From: Paenibacillus xylanexedens
GTDB lineage: Bacteria > Bacillota > Bacilli > Paenibacillales > Paenibacillaceae
Direction: 5' to 3'
Assembly (NCBI RefSeq): GCF_007680605.1
Contig: NZ_VEIO01000001.1
Span: 2,299,276-2,363,275, forward strand
Length of the DNA: 64,000 bases
In this document: in pieces, positions 44,244 through 51,990 of the stretch
How the letters are laid out: each line of letters begins with the position of its first letter
Position numbering within the stretch: position 1 is the stretch's first letter
Translations under genes and position numbers: made by a program
The notes under the pieces: generated by a model
The model's database searches: none
Told to the model about the DNA's origin: nothing
What the model saw: only the letters and a program-made list of their open reading frames with translations

Positions 44244-44423
44244 TTAATTGATCGTCCTCAGTTCATCCGTCAGACTCCGGAAAGCTACTTCGTCTCCGGT
44301 AGCTAACGCTTTGTCGATTTCCAAATAAAGCTTTTCACTCTTCTGTTTGCGAAGCGCCTCGTCCCAAACCATCTCAGCCGCCAGCCCCAACATGACTTCA
44401 TACGTAACTTTCATTTTATCCAA
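44244..44423 (-). CDS. IDEAL-domain small protein, 59 residues
   Basis: A TTG start at 44423 with GGAGGTG eight bases upstream opens a 59-residue frame. It contains the IDEAL-domain pattern: KSEKLYLEIDKALATGDEV followed by FRSLTDEL. In B. subtilis this genomic place (before ypiF-qcrABC) holds ypiB, a longer UPF0302 protein ending in an IDEAL domain; here only the small domain is present, though the frame is intact. IDEAL domains bind other proteins, for example in competence control, so a protein-interaction role is likely. A strong terminator follows. Confidence 0.8.
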   Translation of the reverse strand: MDKMKVTYEVMLGLAAEMVWDEALRKQKSEKLYLEIDKALATGDEVAFRSLTDELRTIN

Positions 44424-44447
44424 TAGGATGCACCTCCAAAACGGAAT

Positions 44448-44954
44448 TTAAGAGCTCCTATATTCTCTTCCTTTGATTACATAACCCAGTGAAGTTCTCG
44501 ACATCCGCTGCAGATCAGCTTCAGTCAATTCACGTATCACTTTGGCAGGTGTCCCCAAAGCGAGAGTATAGGGCGGAATTTTACTATTTTCAGTGACTAC
44601 AGAACCGGCTCCAATCAGAGAGTACTCACCGATTTCGCCACCATTAAGTACAATGGCTCCCATACCGATCAATGCCCCTGTTCCGATAGTACAACCATGA
44701 ACGATTGCAGCATGTCCTACGGAGACATCATCTCCTAGGATAAGAGGTTGATCGGTGTTTACATGTCCTACAGCATTATCTTGAATATTGCAACGCTTTC
44801 CAATAATAATAGGTGCCAAATCGGCCCGCAGGACTGCATTGAACCAAACGGTAGAATCTTCGTCCATTTGCAGATCACCTATTAATTTTGAACCCTCGGC
44901 CATATATATGGAAGGGTGTAGCACTGGCTTTATACCTTTGTATGGAATTATCAT
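44448..44954 (-). CDS. Gamma-class carbonic anhydrase-like protein
   Basis: A left-handed beta-helix protein of about 168 residues made of hexapeptide repeats. Histidine zinc ligands are in the expected places: NAVGHVNT, then DVSVGHAAIVHGC. It matches the YrdA/CaiE/gamma carbonic anhydrase family, which hydrates CO2 or has lost that activity in some members. The ATG at 44954 has AAGGAG eight bases upstream; a GTG at 44963 is less likely. The ribosome binding site lies in one arm of an 8-bp hairpin (44959-44982), which may limit translation. Confidence 0.88.
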   Translation of the reverse strand: MIIPYKGIKPVLHPSIYMAEGSKLIGDLQMDEDSTVWFNAVLRADLAPIIIGKRCNIQDNAVGHVNTDQPLILGDDVSVGHAAIVHGCTIGTGALIGMGAIVLNGGEIGEYSLIGAGSVVTENSKIPPYTLALGTPAKVIRELTEADLQRMSRTSLGYVIKGREYRSS

Positions 44955-44958
44955 TTGT

Positions 44959-44982
44959 ATCACTCCTTAATTTGGGAGTGAT
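44959..44982 (-). promoter_or_regulatory. Hairpin covering the ribosome binding site of the carbonic anhydrase-like gene
   Basis: ATCACTCC and GGAGTGAT are perfect 8-bp inverted arms around an 8-base loop. On the minus-strand transcript the arm nearest the start codon contains the AGGAGTG ribosome binding site, so folding would hide it from the ribosome. Confidence 0.55.
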
Positions 44983-44998
44983 TGTAGCAACTTGTCCT

Positions 44999-46117
44999 TC
45001 ACTTGTCAAACAAAACAGGTGTAACATCTGCAGAGATGGAGCGGCAGGACGAGGCGAGCTTTAATCCCCAAGCCGTCATCTGCACAACTCTTCCTTGTTC
45101 ATGCTTACCTGCACGAACCAAGCCTAGATGCATCATCATTTTAATGATCCGCTTATCATAGATATCTTCAGCAGTGTCGTAATAGAACGGCTGGATAAAA
45201 GGCCCGATTTGCTGAAAAAGCGATTCCATCGTGGACCAATTCTCGGCACATTCGCCTGTCCAGTACACAATCGAGGACAGGTTGGGAACAGCACCTTTAT
45301 AAAGTCTTAACCAAAACCGAAACAGCTGTATCATTTCGGCTGTTTTCTCGGCCTCCAATTTCTCTTCACCAGACCCTGTCAGCCTAAGACACCCCTGCTC
45401 TTCACGAATCAATCGGTGATGAAATGCATAATCATACACCAATGCGAATCGATCCGGATAATCCTTAAACGAACGACCGTATCCGAAGCGCCAGCCGGCT
45501 TTGCCTACCAGTTCCTCAGAGATGTGCATATGCTCCATAAGTTGCTGCTGTGAGCGTCGGTACATCAACCCTTCGCCATTCACAGCGATCTCATGTTGTT
45601 GCACAAATTTCAGGAACAACTTCAAATCTTCTGCCATCAGATGATATTCTTCTCGATACATGGCTGGCTCTGTCGTTTTGATAATACCTGCTCGTAAATG
45701 GGCAGATAACACATCTCTGAACCTCAGTTTCAAATCTTTAGGCACTTGATAGAGATATCTGGTCTGTTGTGTAGTCCCATTGAATAGCCAGCCGCTTTTG
45801 GTAAAGCGAATAATGAGATCACGCGGACTTGAGCCTGCCTCACTCTCCTTTTTGTCCATCGATTGACGGGCTATGGCGATGAGCTCCTCCATACCATAAA
45901 ATTGGCGGGGGTCAAATAACAGGTTGTTCAGAAACCGTTGATCGGCCTGGTTCAATTGACGTATCTGTTGCTCAAAGAAAGGTTTACTACCCAATGTTGT
46001 GAGGATGCTCTGGATGAGTTCATGTTTGGAATTAGGCTTGCATTCACATTGATAGTAGTCTGCTATTCGATTAAGCTGGCCAATATCAGCAAAAGTCAGC
46101 ATATCTGCTAGATTCAT
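44999..46117 (-). CDS. Hypothetical 372-residue protein
   Basis: No family is recognised with confidence. It is a soluble, mixed-charge, largely helical protein. The first 45 residues (FADIGQLNRIADYYQCECKP, then a Lys/Ile-rich helix) recall a SAP-like or helicase-associated N-terminus. Later segments (LNQADQRFLNNLLFDPRQFY, YAFHHRLIREEQGCLRLTGS, KRIIKMMMHLGLVRAGKHEQ) look like repeated winged helices, the last ending in a 'leucine-then-glycine' turn before MTAWGLKLA. This suggests a nucleic-acid-binding protein. It is on the same strand as the carbonic anhydrase-like gene but 45 bases before it, and probably precedes it in a transcript. Confidence 0.75.
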   Translation of the reverse strand: MNLADMLTFADIGQLNRIADYYQCECKPNSKHELIQSILTTLGSKPFFEQQIRQLNQADQRFLNNLLFDPRQFYGMEELIAIARQSMDKKESEAGSSPRDLIIRFTKSGWLFNGTTQQTRYLYQVPKDLKLRFRDVLSAHLRAGIIKTTEPAMYREEYHLMAEDLKLFLKFVQQHEIAVNGEGLMYRRSQQQLMEHMHISEELVGKAGWRFGYGRSFKDYPDRFALVYDYAFHHRLIREEQGCLRLTGSGEEKLEAEKTAEMIQLFRFWLRLYKGAVPNLSSIVYWTGECAENWSTMESLFQQIGPFIQPFYYDTAEDIYDKRIIKMMMHLGLVRAGKHEQGRVVQMTAWGLKLASSCRSISADVTPVLFDK

Positions 46118-46330
46118 GGATCCATCGCCTCACCCGTTCACTGCTTTAGGTTGCTGATCTGGCCTTCAACAGTGTGGTTTTGTAAACATGGTTGACGGAT
46201 TCTCCACAATCTAAACCTCTTCTTGCCATTTTTTTTGTTTTATCTCATCTTATGCCTCAAAACAATCAATCAGAAGAGAAACAGTAGAGTTTATCCGCGG
46301 TACTGTTTAATCTCTTAGATGTAGACGGTA

Positions 46331-46365
46331 TAAAAAAACAACCTGAGCTTATCACTCAGGTTGTT
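46331..46365 (-). terminator. Terminator after the phosphatase gene
   Basis: AACAACCTGAG (46337-46347) pairs with CTCAGGTTGTT (46355-46365), followed by seven T on the minus strand. It overlaps the 3' end of the phosphatase gene. Confidence 0.88.
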
Positions 46366-46960
46366 TAGCGGTATCCATAGACAGATGCTGTATGCAATTA
46401 TATAAGAGTGGAGTCCAGTCATCTTCATGTTCTTTCTCCAGAATGGTCAGCGACAGATTACCAATGCGTTCGGTATATTTATCCTGATATAACGCCGTTA
46501 ACAGGTTAGCAAGAAAAGCACCATGCGTTACAATAAGTACATTTTCTTTCGAGTGAGCAGACCATAAATCGTCCAAAAAAGCCAGCGCACGTACTTGAAT
46601 ATCCTCGATGTGCTCCTGTCCCAGATCAAGTGTATCCCAGGATTTCCCCCAACGCGCAACCCGCTCATCCGAAGTAAGGCCCTCAACCAGACCAAATGCT
46701 CGTTCTTTCAATCGTGCGTCCGGTTCAAGCATAGGCACATCCAGCATCCGTGAAAGAATCTCTCCCGTTTCCTGTGCCCTTGATAAACCACTCGTCACAA
46801 TAAAATCCCACTGGTAGTCTTCAGACTGCAGACGTCTACCAAGACATGTTGCTTGCTTACGTCCTTCCTCATTCAAAGGAATATCCGTCTGCCCCTGTAT
46901 GCGGCCAGCCGCATTCCAATCTGTCAGACCATGACGAACAAGTCCGATCCGCACATTCAT
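46352..46960 (-). CDS. Histidine phosphatase family protein
   Basis: A 202-residue cytosolic phosphatase/mutase-like enzyme. The RHG motif with phospho-accepting histidine is at the start (IGLVRHGLTDWNAAGRIQGQ), the second conserved Arg is in SGLSRAQETGEIL, catalytic Glu in RLKERAFGLVEG, and the late His in VLIVTHGAFLANL. Proteins of this kind include broad phosphatases such as PhoE; the substrate cannot be named. Confidence 0.88.
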   Translation of the reverse strand: MNVRIGLVRHGLTDWNAAGRIQGQTDIPLNEEGRKQATCLGRRLQSEDYQWDFIVTSGLSRAQETGEILSRMLDVPMLEPDARLKERAFGLVEGLTSDERVARWGKSWDTLDLGQEHIEDIQVRALAFLDDLWSAHSKENVLIVTHGAFLANLLTALYQDKYTERIGNLSLTILEKEHEDDWTPLLYNCIQHLSMDTAKQPE

Positions 46961-46998
46961 CCCTCATTTCTCCACACAGCGAACGCCAGGTTGGAAAC

Positions 46999-47634
46999 CT
47001 ACGCACCCACACCTTGTTTACGTTTCGTTGTTGATCGATGCATACGTCCAAGTGAAAACAAAGCCATTCCTATGGCAAGCAGGGACAAAGCCATCCAGTA
47101 TTGAGGATAAGCAGGCCCCATACTTACAACAAAAGGTTCAATGATACTGCCTTTATTCGCTCCAGGGATGTCATACTTATACAATCCCGAAGATGAAGAT
47201 GTACTTCCAGCAACCCCAGTCTCAAGGATGCCTGTTGTAATTACATTGGACTTCTCAGCTTCTGAAACCTCTGGCTTGAACATCGCCATGTACAGAAAGC
47301 TGCATAAAAAAATAGCCAGGAACGCCGCAATCCACAAAGACATATGTTTACGGATTGCCGCAGAGAATCGATTAACCTTTGCCTCTTCTGGTAATAGCCA
47401 TGGAGACTCCGCGTAAATCCGGTCCATTACGTTTCGGTTGACCCTCTCTGCCTGTTGCTCTGTCACTGGAACCGGGATGCTATGAAGCAGCATCTGGGCT
47501 TCCTCCCAGACTTCAAACTGCTCCGAACAATCTTCACAACCAGCGAGATGTGCTTGAAAAGCAATTCGCTGTGGATGAGATTCCGGTAAGTCCCAGACCA
47601 ATGCAAACAGTTCCTGGGCTTCATTGCAATTCAT
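46999..47634 (-). CDS. Zinc-finger anti-sigma factor
   Basis: A 211-residue membrane-anchored anti-sigma protein. The N-terminal zinc-binding domain is plain: CNEAQELFALVWDLPESH, then HLAGCEDCSEQ (HxxxCxxC). One membrane helix is at about 96-115 (LWIAAFLAIFLCSFLYMAMF), a second hydrophobic segment lies near the C-terminus (YWMALSLLAIGMALFSL), and a Gly/Ser-rich segment lies between. It overlaps the sigma gene by four bases (ATGA) and presumably inactivates it until a cell-envelope signal triggers release. Confidence 0.88.
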   Translation of the reverse strand: MNCNEAQELFALVWDLPESHPQRIAFQAHLAGCEDCSEQFEVWEEAQMLLHSIPVPVTEQQAERVNRNVMDRIYAESPWLLPEEAKVNRFSAAIRKHMSLWIAAFLAIFLCSFLYMAMFKPEVSEAEKSNVITTGILETGVAGSTSSSSGLYKYDIPGANKGSIIEPFVVSMGPAYPQYWMALSLLAIGMALFSLGRMHRSTTKRKQGVGA

Positions 47635-48224
47635 CGGTTCTTCATCCCTTCATATGGCTCGTACATCGGCTCGAAGAAATAAGGCTCCAATTGTGTTTTT
47701 ACGCTTGATCTTGCCCTGAATAACAGCGATTTAACAGAACTAACACTCTGCCCCAAAATACCCGCGATTTCTTGATAATCCAACTGATCATACTCACGAA
47801 GTATAATCGCGGAACGTTGCTTTTCTGGCAGATTGTTAATCGCATCTCTAACCAGCATCACCCGCTCGCTACGCAGAACAGCATGCTCAGGAGCATTCTC
47901 CATAGGAGCAACAGGAACTACGCCGCTCTCTTCAAGCGGAACATTCCCACTACGCTGTTTACGAAGCTCACTCAATACCGTATTTCTAGCGATGGTATAC
48001 AGCCAGGTGGAGAATGAAGCATCCACCTCACGGAAAGAGTGTAAACTGCGGAACGCCTTGTAGAATGTCTCAGAACAGAGATCTTCCGCAAGCAACTCCA
48101 TATTGGAACTTTTCAACATATGATATACGAAAGCCAGTATTTTACGCTGATAACGACTCATCAGCTCGGAATATAACTCAACGTTACCTTCCTTGATCTC
48201 TCGAATCAACTGGGAATCCGTCAT
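47631..48224 (-). CDS. ECF-type RNA polymerase sigma factor
   Basis: A group 4 sigma factor of about 197 residues with region 2 (YSELMSRYQRKILAFVYHML, FSTWLYTIARNTVLSELRKQ) and region 4 (NLPEKQRSAIILREYDQLDY, VSSVKSLLFRARSSVKTQL). The Met at 48224 is chosen because GGAGGGG lies ten bases upstream, and because an autoregulatory promoter at 48285-48310 would place the transcript start downstream of the longer reading's ATG at 48281. Resembles SigX/SigW-type envelope-stress sigma factors; co-operates with the zinc-finger anti-sigma factor that follows. Confidence 0.9.
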   Translation of the reverse strand: MTDSQLIREIKEGNVELYSELMSRYQRKILAFVYHMLKSSNMELLAEDLCSETFYKAFRSLHSFREVDASFSTWLYTIARNTVLSELRKQRSGNVPLEESGVVPVAPMENAPEHAVLRSERVMLVRDAINNLPEKQRSAIILREYDQLDYQEIAGILGQSVSSVKSLLFRARSSVKTQLEPYFFEPMYEPYEGMKNR

Positions 48225-48284
48225 TTGAGTGCGACCCCTCCTCGCCCATCCATGTGCTTCTCCCCGTTCGACTCTATCCATGTA

Positions 48285-48310
48285 TTACCGAACAGGCGTA
48301 AAAAAGTTGC
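48285..48310 (-). promoter_or_regulatory. Probable autoregulated ECF promoter
   Basis: On the minus strand GCAAC followed by a T run at 48306-48310 and CGGTAA at 48285-48290 are spaced about 15 bases. This resembles ECF promoters of the AAC/CG(T)-type. It lies about 60 bases upstream of the sigma start codon and would make the operon self-activating. Confidence 0.45.
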
Positions 48311-48718
48311 GGTTCAACCGCATAAAAAAAGCGTCCAGCACCGTTTTCGGCCCTTCCGCCAAATTCCCCTATGTAATGGCAATTTCCCCAACGTTTCTAC
48401 ATAACAGTAACATTGTACAACGGTCTGCATCATCCTGGCAAATCCATTGCTATCCACTTTTGTCCGACTTAACATTTATATGCCATCCAATTCGTTGTCA
48501 TGACTTCTTAATACAGCAACTTGGAAAGCCTTGCATATTATAGACGTAGTATCTTCTAGAAAGGTTACAAAAATGAAATATTTTTTCCGAAAATTTTTTT
48601 GGGTCATTCTATCAACATCCTTTTTCGCACCTCACGAATGTTTTTGCTAAGATTAAAAGCCTTGATTGCACGGTTTTTCCTTGAAATCTAAGTTTTACAA
48701 ATAATTTTGTCCAAAGTG
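48311..48718. other. Intergenic stretch, no gene seen
   Basis: About 400 bases, A+T-rich in the right half, between the ECF operon and the small RNA promoter. No supported ORF or terminator. Confidence 0.5.
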
Positions 48719-48747
48719 TTGACAAAATGAAAACGTATACATATAAT
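48719..48747 (+). promoter_or_regulatory. Consensus sigma-A promoter of a small RNA
   Basis: TTGACA (48719-48724), a 17-base spacer and TATAAT (48742-48747) are all perfect matches. No plus-strand gene follows; a terminator lies about 60 bases downstream of the predicted start. Confidence 0.9.
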
Positions 48748-48753
48748 AAAAGT

Positions 48754-48838
48754 ACAGTATGGTTTCTCTCCACTCCTATCCAATAACTGTATTGCTCCAC
48801 GTGAGCAATGGCCGCTTATGTAAGCGGTCTTTTTTTTG
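48754..48838 (+). ncRNA. Candidate small regulatory RNA, about 85 nt
   Basis: Delimited by a consensus promoter and an intrinsic terminator (GGCCGCTT/AAGCGGTC with loop ATGT, then eight T, ending about 48837). Three hairpins can be drawn. A 5' one closes with TACAGT (48753-48758) and ACTGTA (48786-48791) and presents a C/U-rich loop (TTTCTCTCCACTCCTAT). A middle hairpin is ATTGCTC-CACGT-GAGCAAT (48791-48809), and the terminator follows. The loop is complementary to purine-rich ribosome binding sites. No ORF of useful size. Neighbouring genes are on the other strand. It does not match an RNA family I know. Confidence 0.75.
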
Positions 48839-48867
48839 TCTAAAAACGTAGTTCTCACACTGGTTAC

Positions 48868-48892
48868 AAAAAAAAGAGAGCTCTCGCCCTCT
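48868..48892 (-). terminator. Terminator of the aro-trp-his-tyr operon
   Basis: On the minus strand AGAGGGC pairs with GCTCTCT around GAGA, followed by seven T, immediately after the tyrA stop. It faces the small RNA terminator on the other strand. Confidence 0.8.
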
Positions 48893-48901
48893 TTTGCCAC
48901 C

Positions 48902-49996
48902 CTAAATCCACACCTGATAACCTAAAGATGCTAGCAGAGTCTTCGCTCGTTCCATATCCTCTTCCTGACGGAATGATAAACGCATAATCCCCGGCACGTC
49001 CACCCGGTTTTCAATAATCTCAAGGTTACTCAAGTTGATATCATTTGTCCCGAGCTCTGTTGCTATTTTACCGATCATACCCGGAGCATCCTGCACATCT
49101 GTATACAGATCGAATAAAGGCGATATCATGCCCTTGCGTCGCTCAGGCAATACACTGCGGAATTCCCGCGCCTGACGAAATGCATCCTCAATGCCTTCCC
49201 CGTTCTTTTGCTCTAACATCGTTGTAAAGGACGACATTTGACTATTCCAGTCCTTAAGCAACTCCAGCAATACTTCTCGGTTACTCAGCAAAATATCCCT
49301 CCAGACAATAGCATCGCTGGACGCAATCCGCGTAATATCCCGAAAACCACCTGCTGCCAGCATTTTATACAGCGGATTGGATTCGTTATATTCACGTACT
49401 TGATTCACCAGAGCAACAGCAATAACATGGGGCAGATGACTGATCGCACCCACAATATCATCATGCAACAGAGGTTCTACCCGAACAATCTGTGCACGAG
49501 TATACGCTAAAAGCTCGGATAAGCGGCCGTAAGCCTCCTCAGGCACATGCATGGACGGGGTAAGAACATAATAGGCGTTCTCAAATAATACAGCTGACGC
49601 CGCGTCCACACCCGCCCGTTCCGATCCTGCCATCGGGTGCCCTCCGATAAAGTAAGCCTCTTTTAACCGGATATGTTCTGCACAAGCTGCAATGGAGGCT
49701 TTGGTACTACCAACATCTGTAATGATACAGCCTTTTTTCAGCGGCAGTCTGGACAGTTGTTCAAAATATGATTCAAGCAAACCGACAGGCACACACAAAA
49801 AAATGAAGTCGGCATCCTGCACCGCTTCTTCCAGAGAGAGCGTAGCAGCATCCACTACTCCGCTCGCTATGTACTTGTCTTTTAACTCTTCCAAGTGTGC
49901 GTATCCCATGACGGTAATCCCTGGCTTGCCTTTAAAGCAAAGCGCAAGTGAACCGCCGATGAGTCCGACACCAATCATTGCAATTTTTATGGTCAT
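48902..49996 (-). CDS. tyrA: Prephenate dehydrogenase with ACT domain
   Basis: Oxidises prephenate to 4-hydroxyphenylpyruvate for tyrosine. The 364-residue protein has the N-terminal dinucleotide motif IAMIGVGLIGGSLAL, catalytic IGGHPMAGSERAGVDAA and the SHLPHVIAVAL region. A C-terminal ACT domain (about 295-364, YTDVQDAPGMIGKIATELGT) probably gives tyrosine feedback. Last gene of the aromatic operon, as in Bacillus, but aroE does not follow here. Confidence 0.95.
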   Translation of the reverse strand: MTIKIAMIGVGLIGGSLALCFKGKPGITVMGYAHLEELKDKYIASGVVDAATLSLEEAVQDADFIFLCVPVGLLESYFEQLSRLPLKKGCIITDVGSTKASIAACAEHIRLKEAYFIGGHPMAGSERAGVDAASAVLFENAYYVLTPSMHVPEEAYGRLSELLAYTRAQIVRVEPLLHDDIVGAISHLPHVIAVALVNQVREYNESNPLYKMLAAGGFRDITRIASSDAIVWRDILLSNREVLLELLKDWNSQMSSFTTMLEQKNGEGIEDAFRQAREFRSVLPERRKGMISPLFDLYTDVQDAPGMIGKIATELGTNDINLSNLEIIENRVDVPGIMRLSFRQEEDMERAKTLLASLGYQVWI

Positions 49997-50022
49997 GGGT
50001 CCTCACTCTTTCATCGCCAGTA

Positions 50023-51123
50023 TTAAGGGCGTGCTGCCACATTCTCCGCCAGTGTGTTCTGCAGCGCCGCTATAAACGCACGATTCTGCTCCGCTGTGCC
50101 CACTGATACACGAATGTATGTTGGATAGACGTGAAAGCCCGAGCGAACGATAATGCCCTGTTTCAACAAAGACTGAAACGCTTCGACAGATGGCATGTTC
50201 ACATCAACCAAAATGAAGTTCCCTTGACTTGGGAAATAAGACAAACCCAGTCGTGAAAATTCATTTTGTAACCATTCCCGATCTTCAGTATTCCGTTTGG
50301 AACACTCCTGCACAAAAGTCTGATCCTGAAGTCCGGCCATTGCCGCAACCTGGCCAAGACGTGAAGTGTTAAACGGTTCCCGTACACGGTTAATCAGGTC
50401 AATGATCTCCGGACGCGCGATTCCGTAACCTATACGAAGTGATGCCAAACCATAAATTTTGGAGAAGGTCCGCAGAACAACCAAGTTCGGGTAACGATTA
50501 ATCAGTGAAACGCTTTGCGGATAAGCTTCGTCCGTTACGAATTCGTAATAAGCCTCGTCCAGTACCACCATTACATTCGACGGGACCTGATCCATAAAGC
50601 TGATAAGCTCCTTTTCGGAAATGATCGTACCGGTAGGATTATTCGGATTGCACACCCAGACAGCTTTGGTTTTATCGTTGATTTGCGCCAGCATTGCTGG
50701 CAAGTCATGAGTTCCATTTTTCAAAGGGACCTCTACGGTCACAGCACCTTCGATGTCCGCATTGCTTTTATATACGGAGAAGGTCTGGTCTGCCATAATG
50801 GTCTCATCCCCGGGAAGAAAAAACGCACGTGTAATCAGTGCAATAATTTCATCCGATCCACAGCCAAAAATCAAATTGTCTCGCTCTACTCCCAAATGCT
50901 CGGCAAGCACCGCTGTGAGTTCTGCTGCACTTCCGTCGGGATAAATACTTACATTAGCCAATTCTCTCGTAATTGCCTCTAGTACAGCTGGAGAACTGCC
51001 ATAGGGGTTCTCGTTGGAGGCCAGCTTGATGACGTGCTCCAGCCCCAGCTCACGTTTAACTTCTTCAATCGGTTTGCCCGGTTTATACACAGGCAGATTG
51101 ACAATCTGGGATTTCGGTTTCAA
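50023..51123 (-). CDS. hisC: Histidinol-phosphate (and aromatic) aminotransferase
   Basis: A 366-residue PLP enzyme converting imidazole acetol phosphate to histidinol phosphate, and in Bacilli also aminating prephenate-derived keto acids, explaining its place between trpA and tyrA. Family motifs: KLASNENPYGSSPAV, FGCGSDEIIALI, WVCNPNNPTGTII, VLDEAYYEFV, and the PLP lysine in RTFSKIYGLASLRIGYG. A TTG start at 51123 is supported by AGGAGG at eight bases. A longer ATG reading (51174) lacks a site and extends into the trpA junction. Confidence 0.93.
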   Translation of the reverse strand: MKPKSQIVNLPVYKPGKPIEEVKRELGLEHVIKLASNENPYGSSPAVLEAITRELANVSIYPDGSAAELTAVLAEHLGVERDNLIFGCGSDEIIALITRAFFLPGDETIMADQTFSVYKSNADIEGAVTVEVPLKNGTHDLPAMLAQINDKTKAVWVCNPNNPTGTIISEKELISFMDQVPSNVMVVLDEAYYEFVTDEAYPQSVSLINRYPNLVVLRTFSKIYGLASLRIGYGIARPEIIDLINRVREPFNTSRLGQVAAMAGLQDQTFVQECSKRNTEDREWLQNEFSRLGLSYFPSQGNFILVDVNMPSVEAFQSLLKQGIIVRSGFHVYPTYIRVSVGTAEQNRAFIAALQNTLAENVAARP

Positions 51124-51183
51124 TTCGACCGCCTCCTGTTGCTCAAAATTGAGTAAAGTGGGAAAAAAGTTCAACTTATGCGA

Positions 51184-51990
51184 TTATCCTTTTAATTGTG
51201 CCACAAAGTTGCGAATTTGCAACAGTCCGGCCTCACGGGTATTCGCATTTTCGAGTAGCGGGATTGCTTCTTCCACTTGCCGCACAATAGCGCTGCCTAC
51301 AACGACACCGTCACAGATGCGGGAGAAATGAGCGACCTGCTCATGGCTCGAAATGCCGAAGCCTACTGCGACAGGAAGATCTGTCAGACCTTTTACCGTT
51401 TCAATAAAACTTTCTACACCGTTAAAAAAGGATGCACGCTCTCCGGTTACACCAAGTGAAGAAACACAATAGATAAATCCGCGCGCGCCAGTGACAATCC
51501 GCTCAATACGAGCATTGGATGTAGGAGCTACAAGCGGAACCAGATGAACCCCGGCCTGATCGGCACGTCGACGCATATCTTCTGCCTCTTCGATCGGTAA
51601 ATCCGGGATAATCATGCCGCTGATATCATGTTTGATCAATTCGTCAAAGAAAGTATCCAGACCCGTTTGCAACACCGGATTGTAATACGTAAATAACACA
51701 AACGGTAACTTTACGCCCGCTTCACGAGCTTTAGCCGCCGTCTTCATCACCGTACGAATCGTGATTTGGCTTTTCAATGCACGCTCGGAAGCACGCTGAA
51801 TAACAGGACCGTCTGCGAGCGGATCGGAATACGGAACACCAAGCTCCAAGATGTCTGCTCCTGCTTGTTCAAGCTCCTTGATAATGTCAATAGTGGTGTT
51901 CACATCCGGATCACCAACGGTAAGAAACGGAATAAGTGCCGTGCGTTTTTGTTCTTTTAATTGCTGGAAGGTTTGGTCCATCAGATTCAT
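51184..51990 (-). CDS. trpA: Tryptophan synthase alpha chain
   Basis: Cleaves indole-3-glycerol phosphate to indole, which is passed to TrpB. The 268-residue barrel has catalytic Glu in ILELGVPYSDPLADGP (Glu and the later Asp in LPFVLFTYYNPVLQ region) and the phosphate loop VGFGISSHEQV with VVVGSAIV. It starts on the trpB stop (TAATG). Confidence 0.97.
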   Translation of the reverse strand: MNLMDQTFQQLKEQKRTALIPFLTVGDPDVNTTIDIIKELEQAGADILELGVPYSDPLADGPVIQRASERALKSQITIRTVMKTAAKAREAGVKLPFVLFTYYNPVLQTGLDTFFDELIKHDISGMIIPDLPIEEAEDMRRRADQAGVHLVPLVAPTSNARIERIVTGARGFIYCVSSLGVTGERASFFNGVESFIETVKGLTDLPVAVGFGISSHEQVAHFSRICDGVVVGSAIVRQVEEAIPLLENANTREAGLLQIRNFVAQLKG

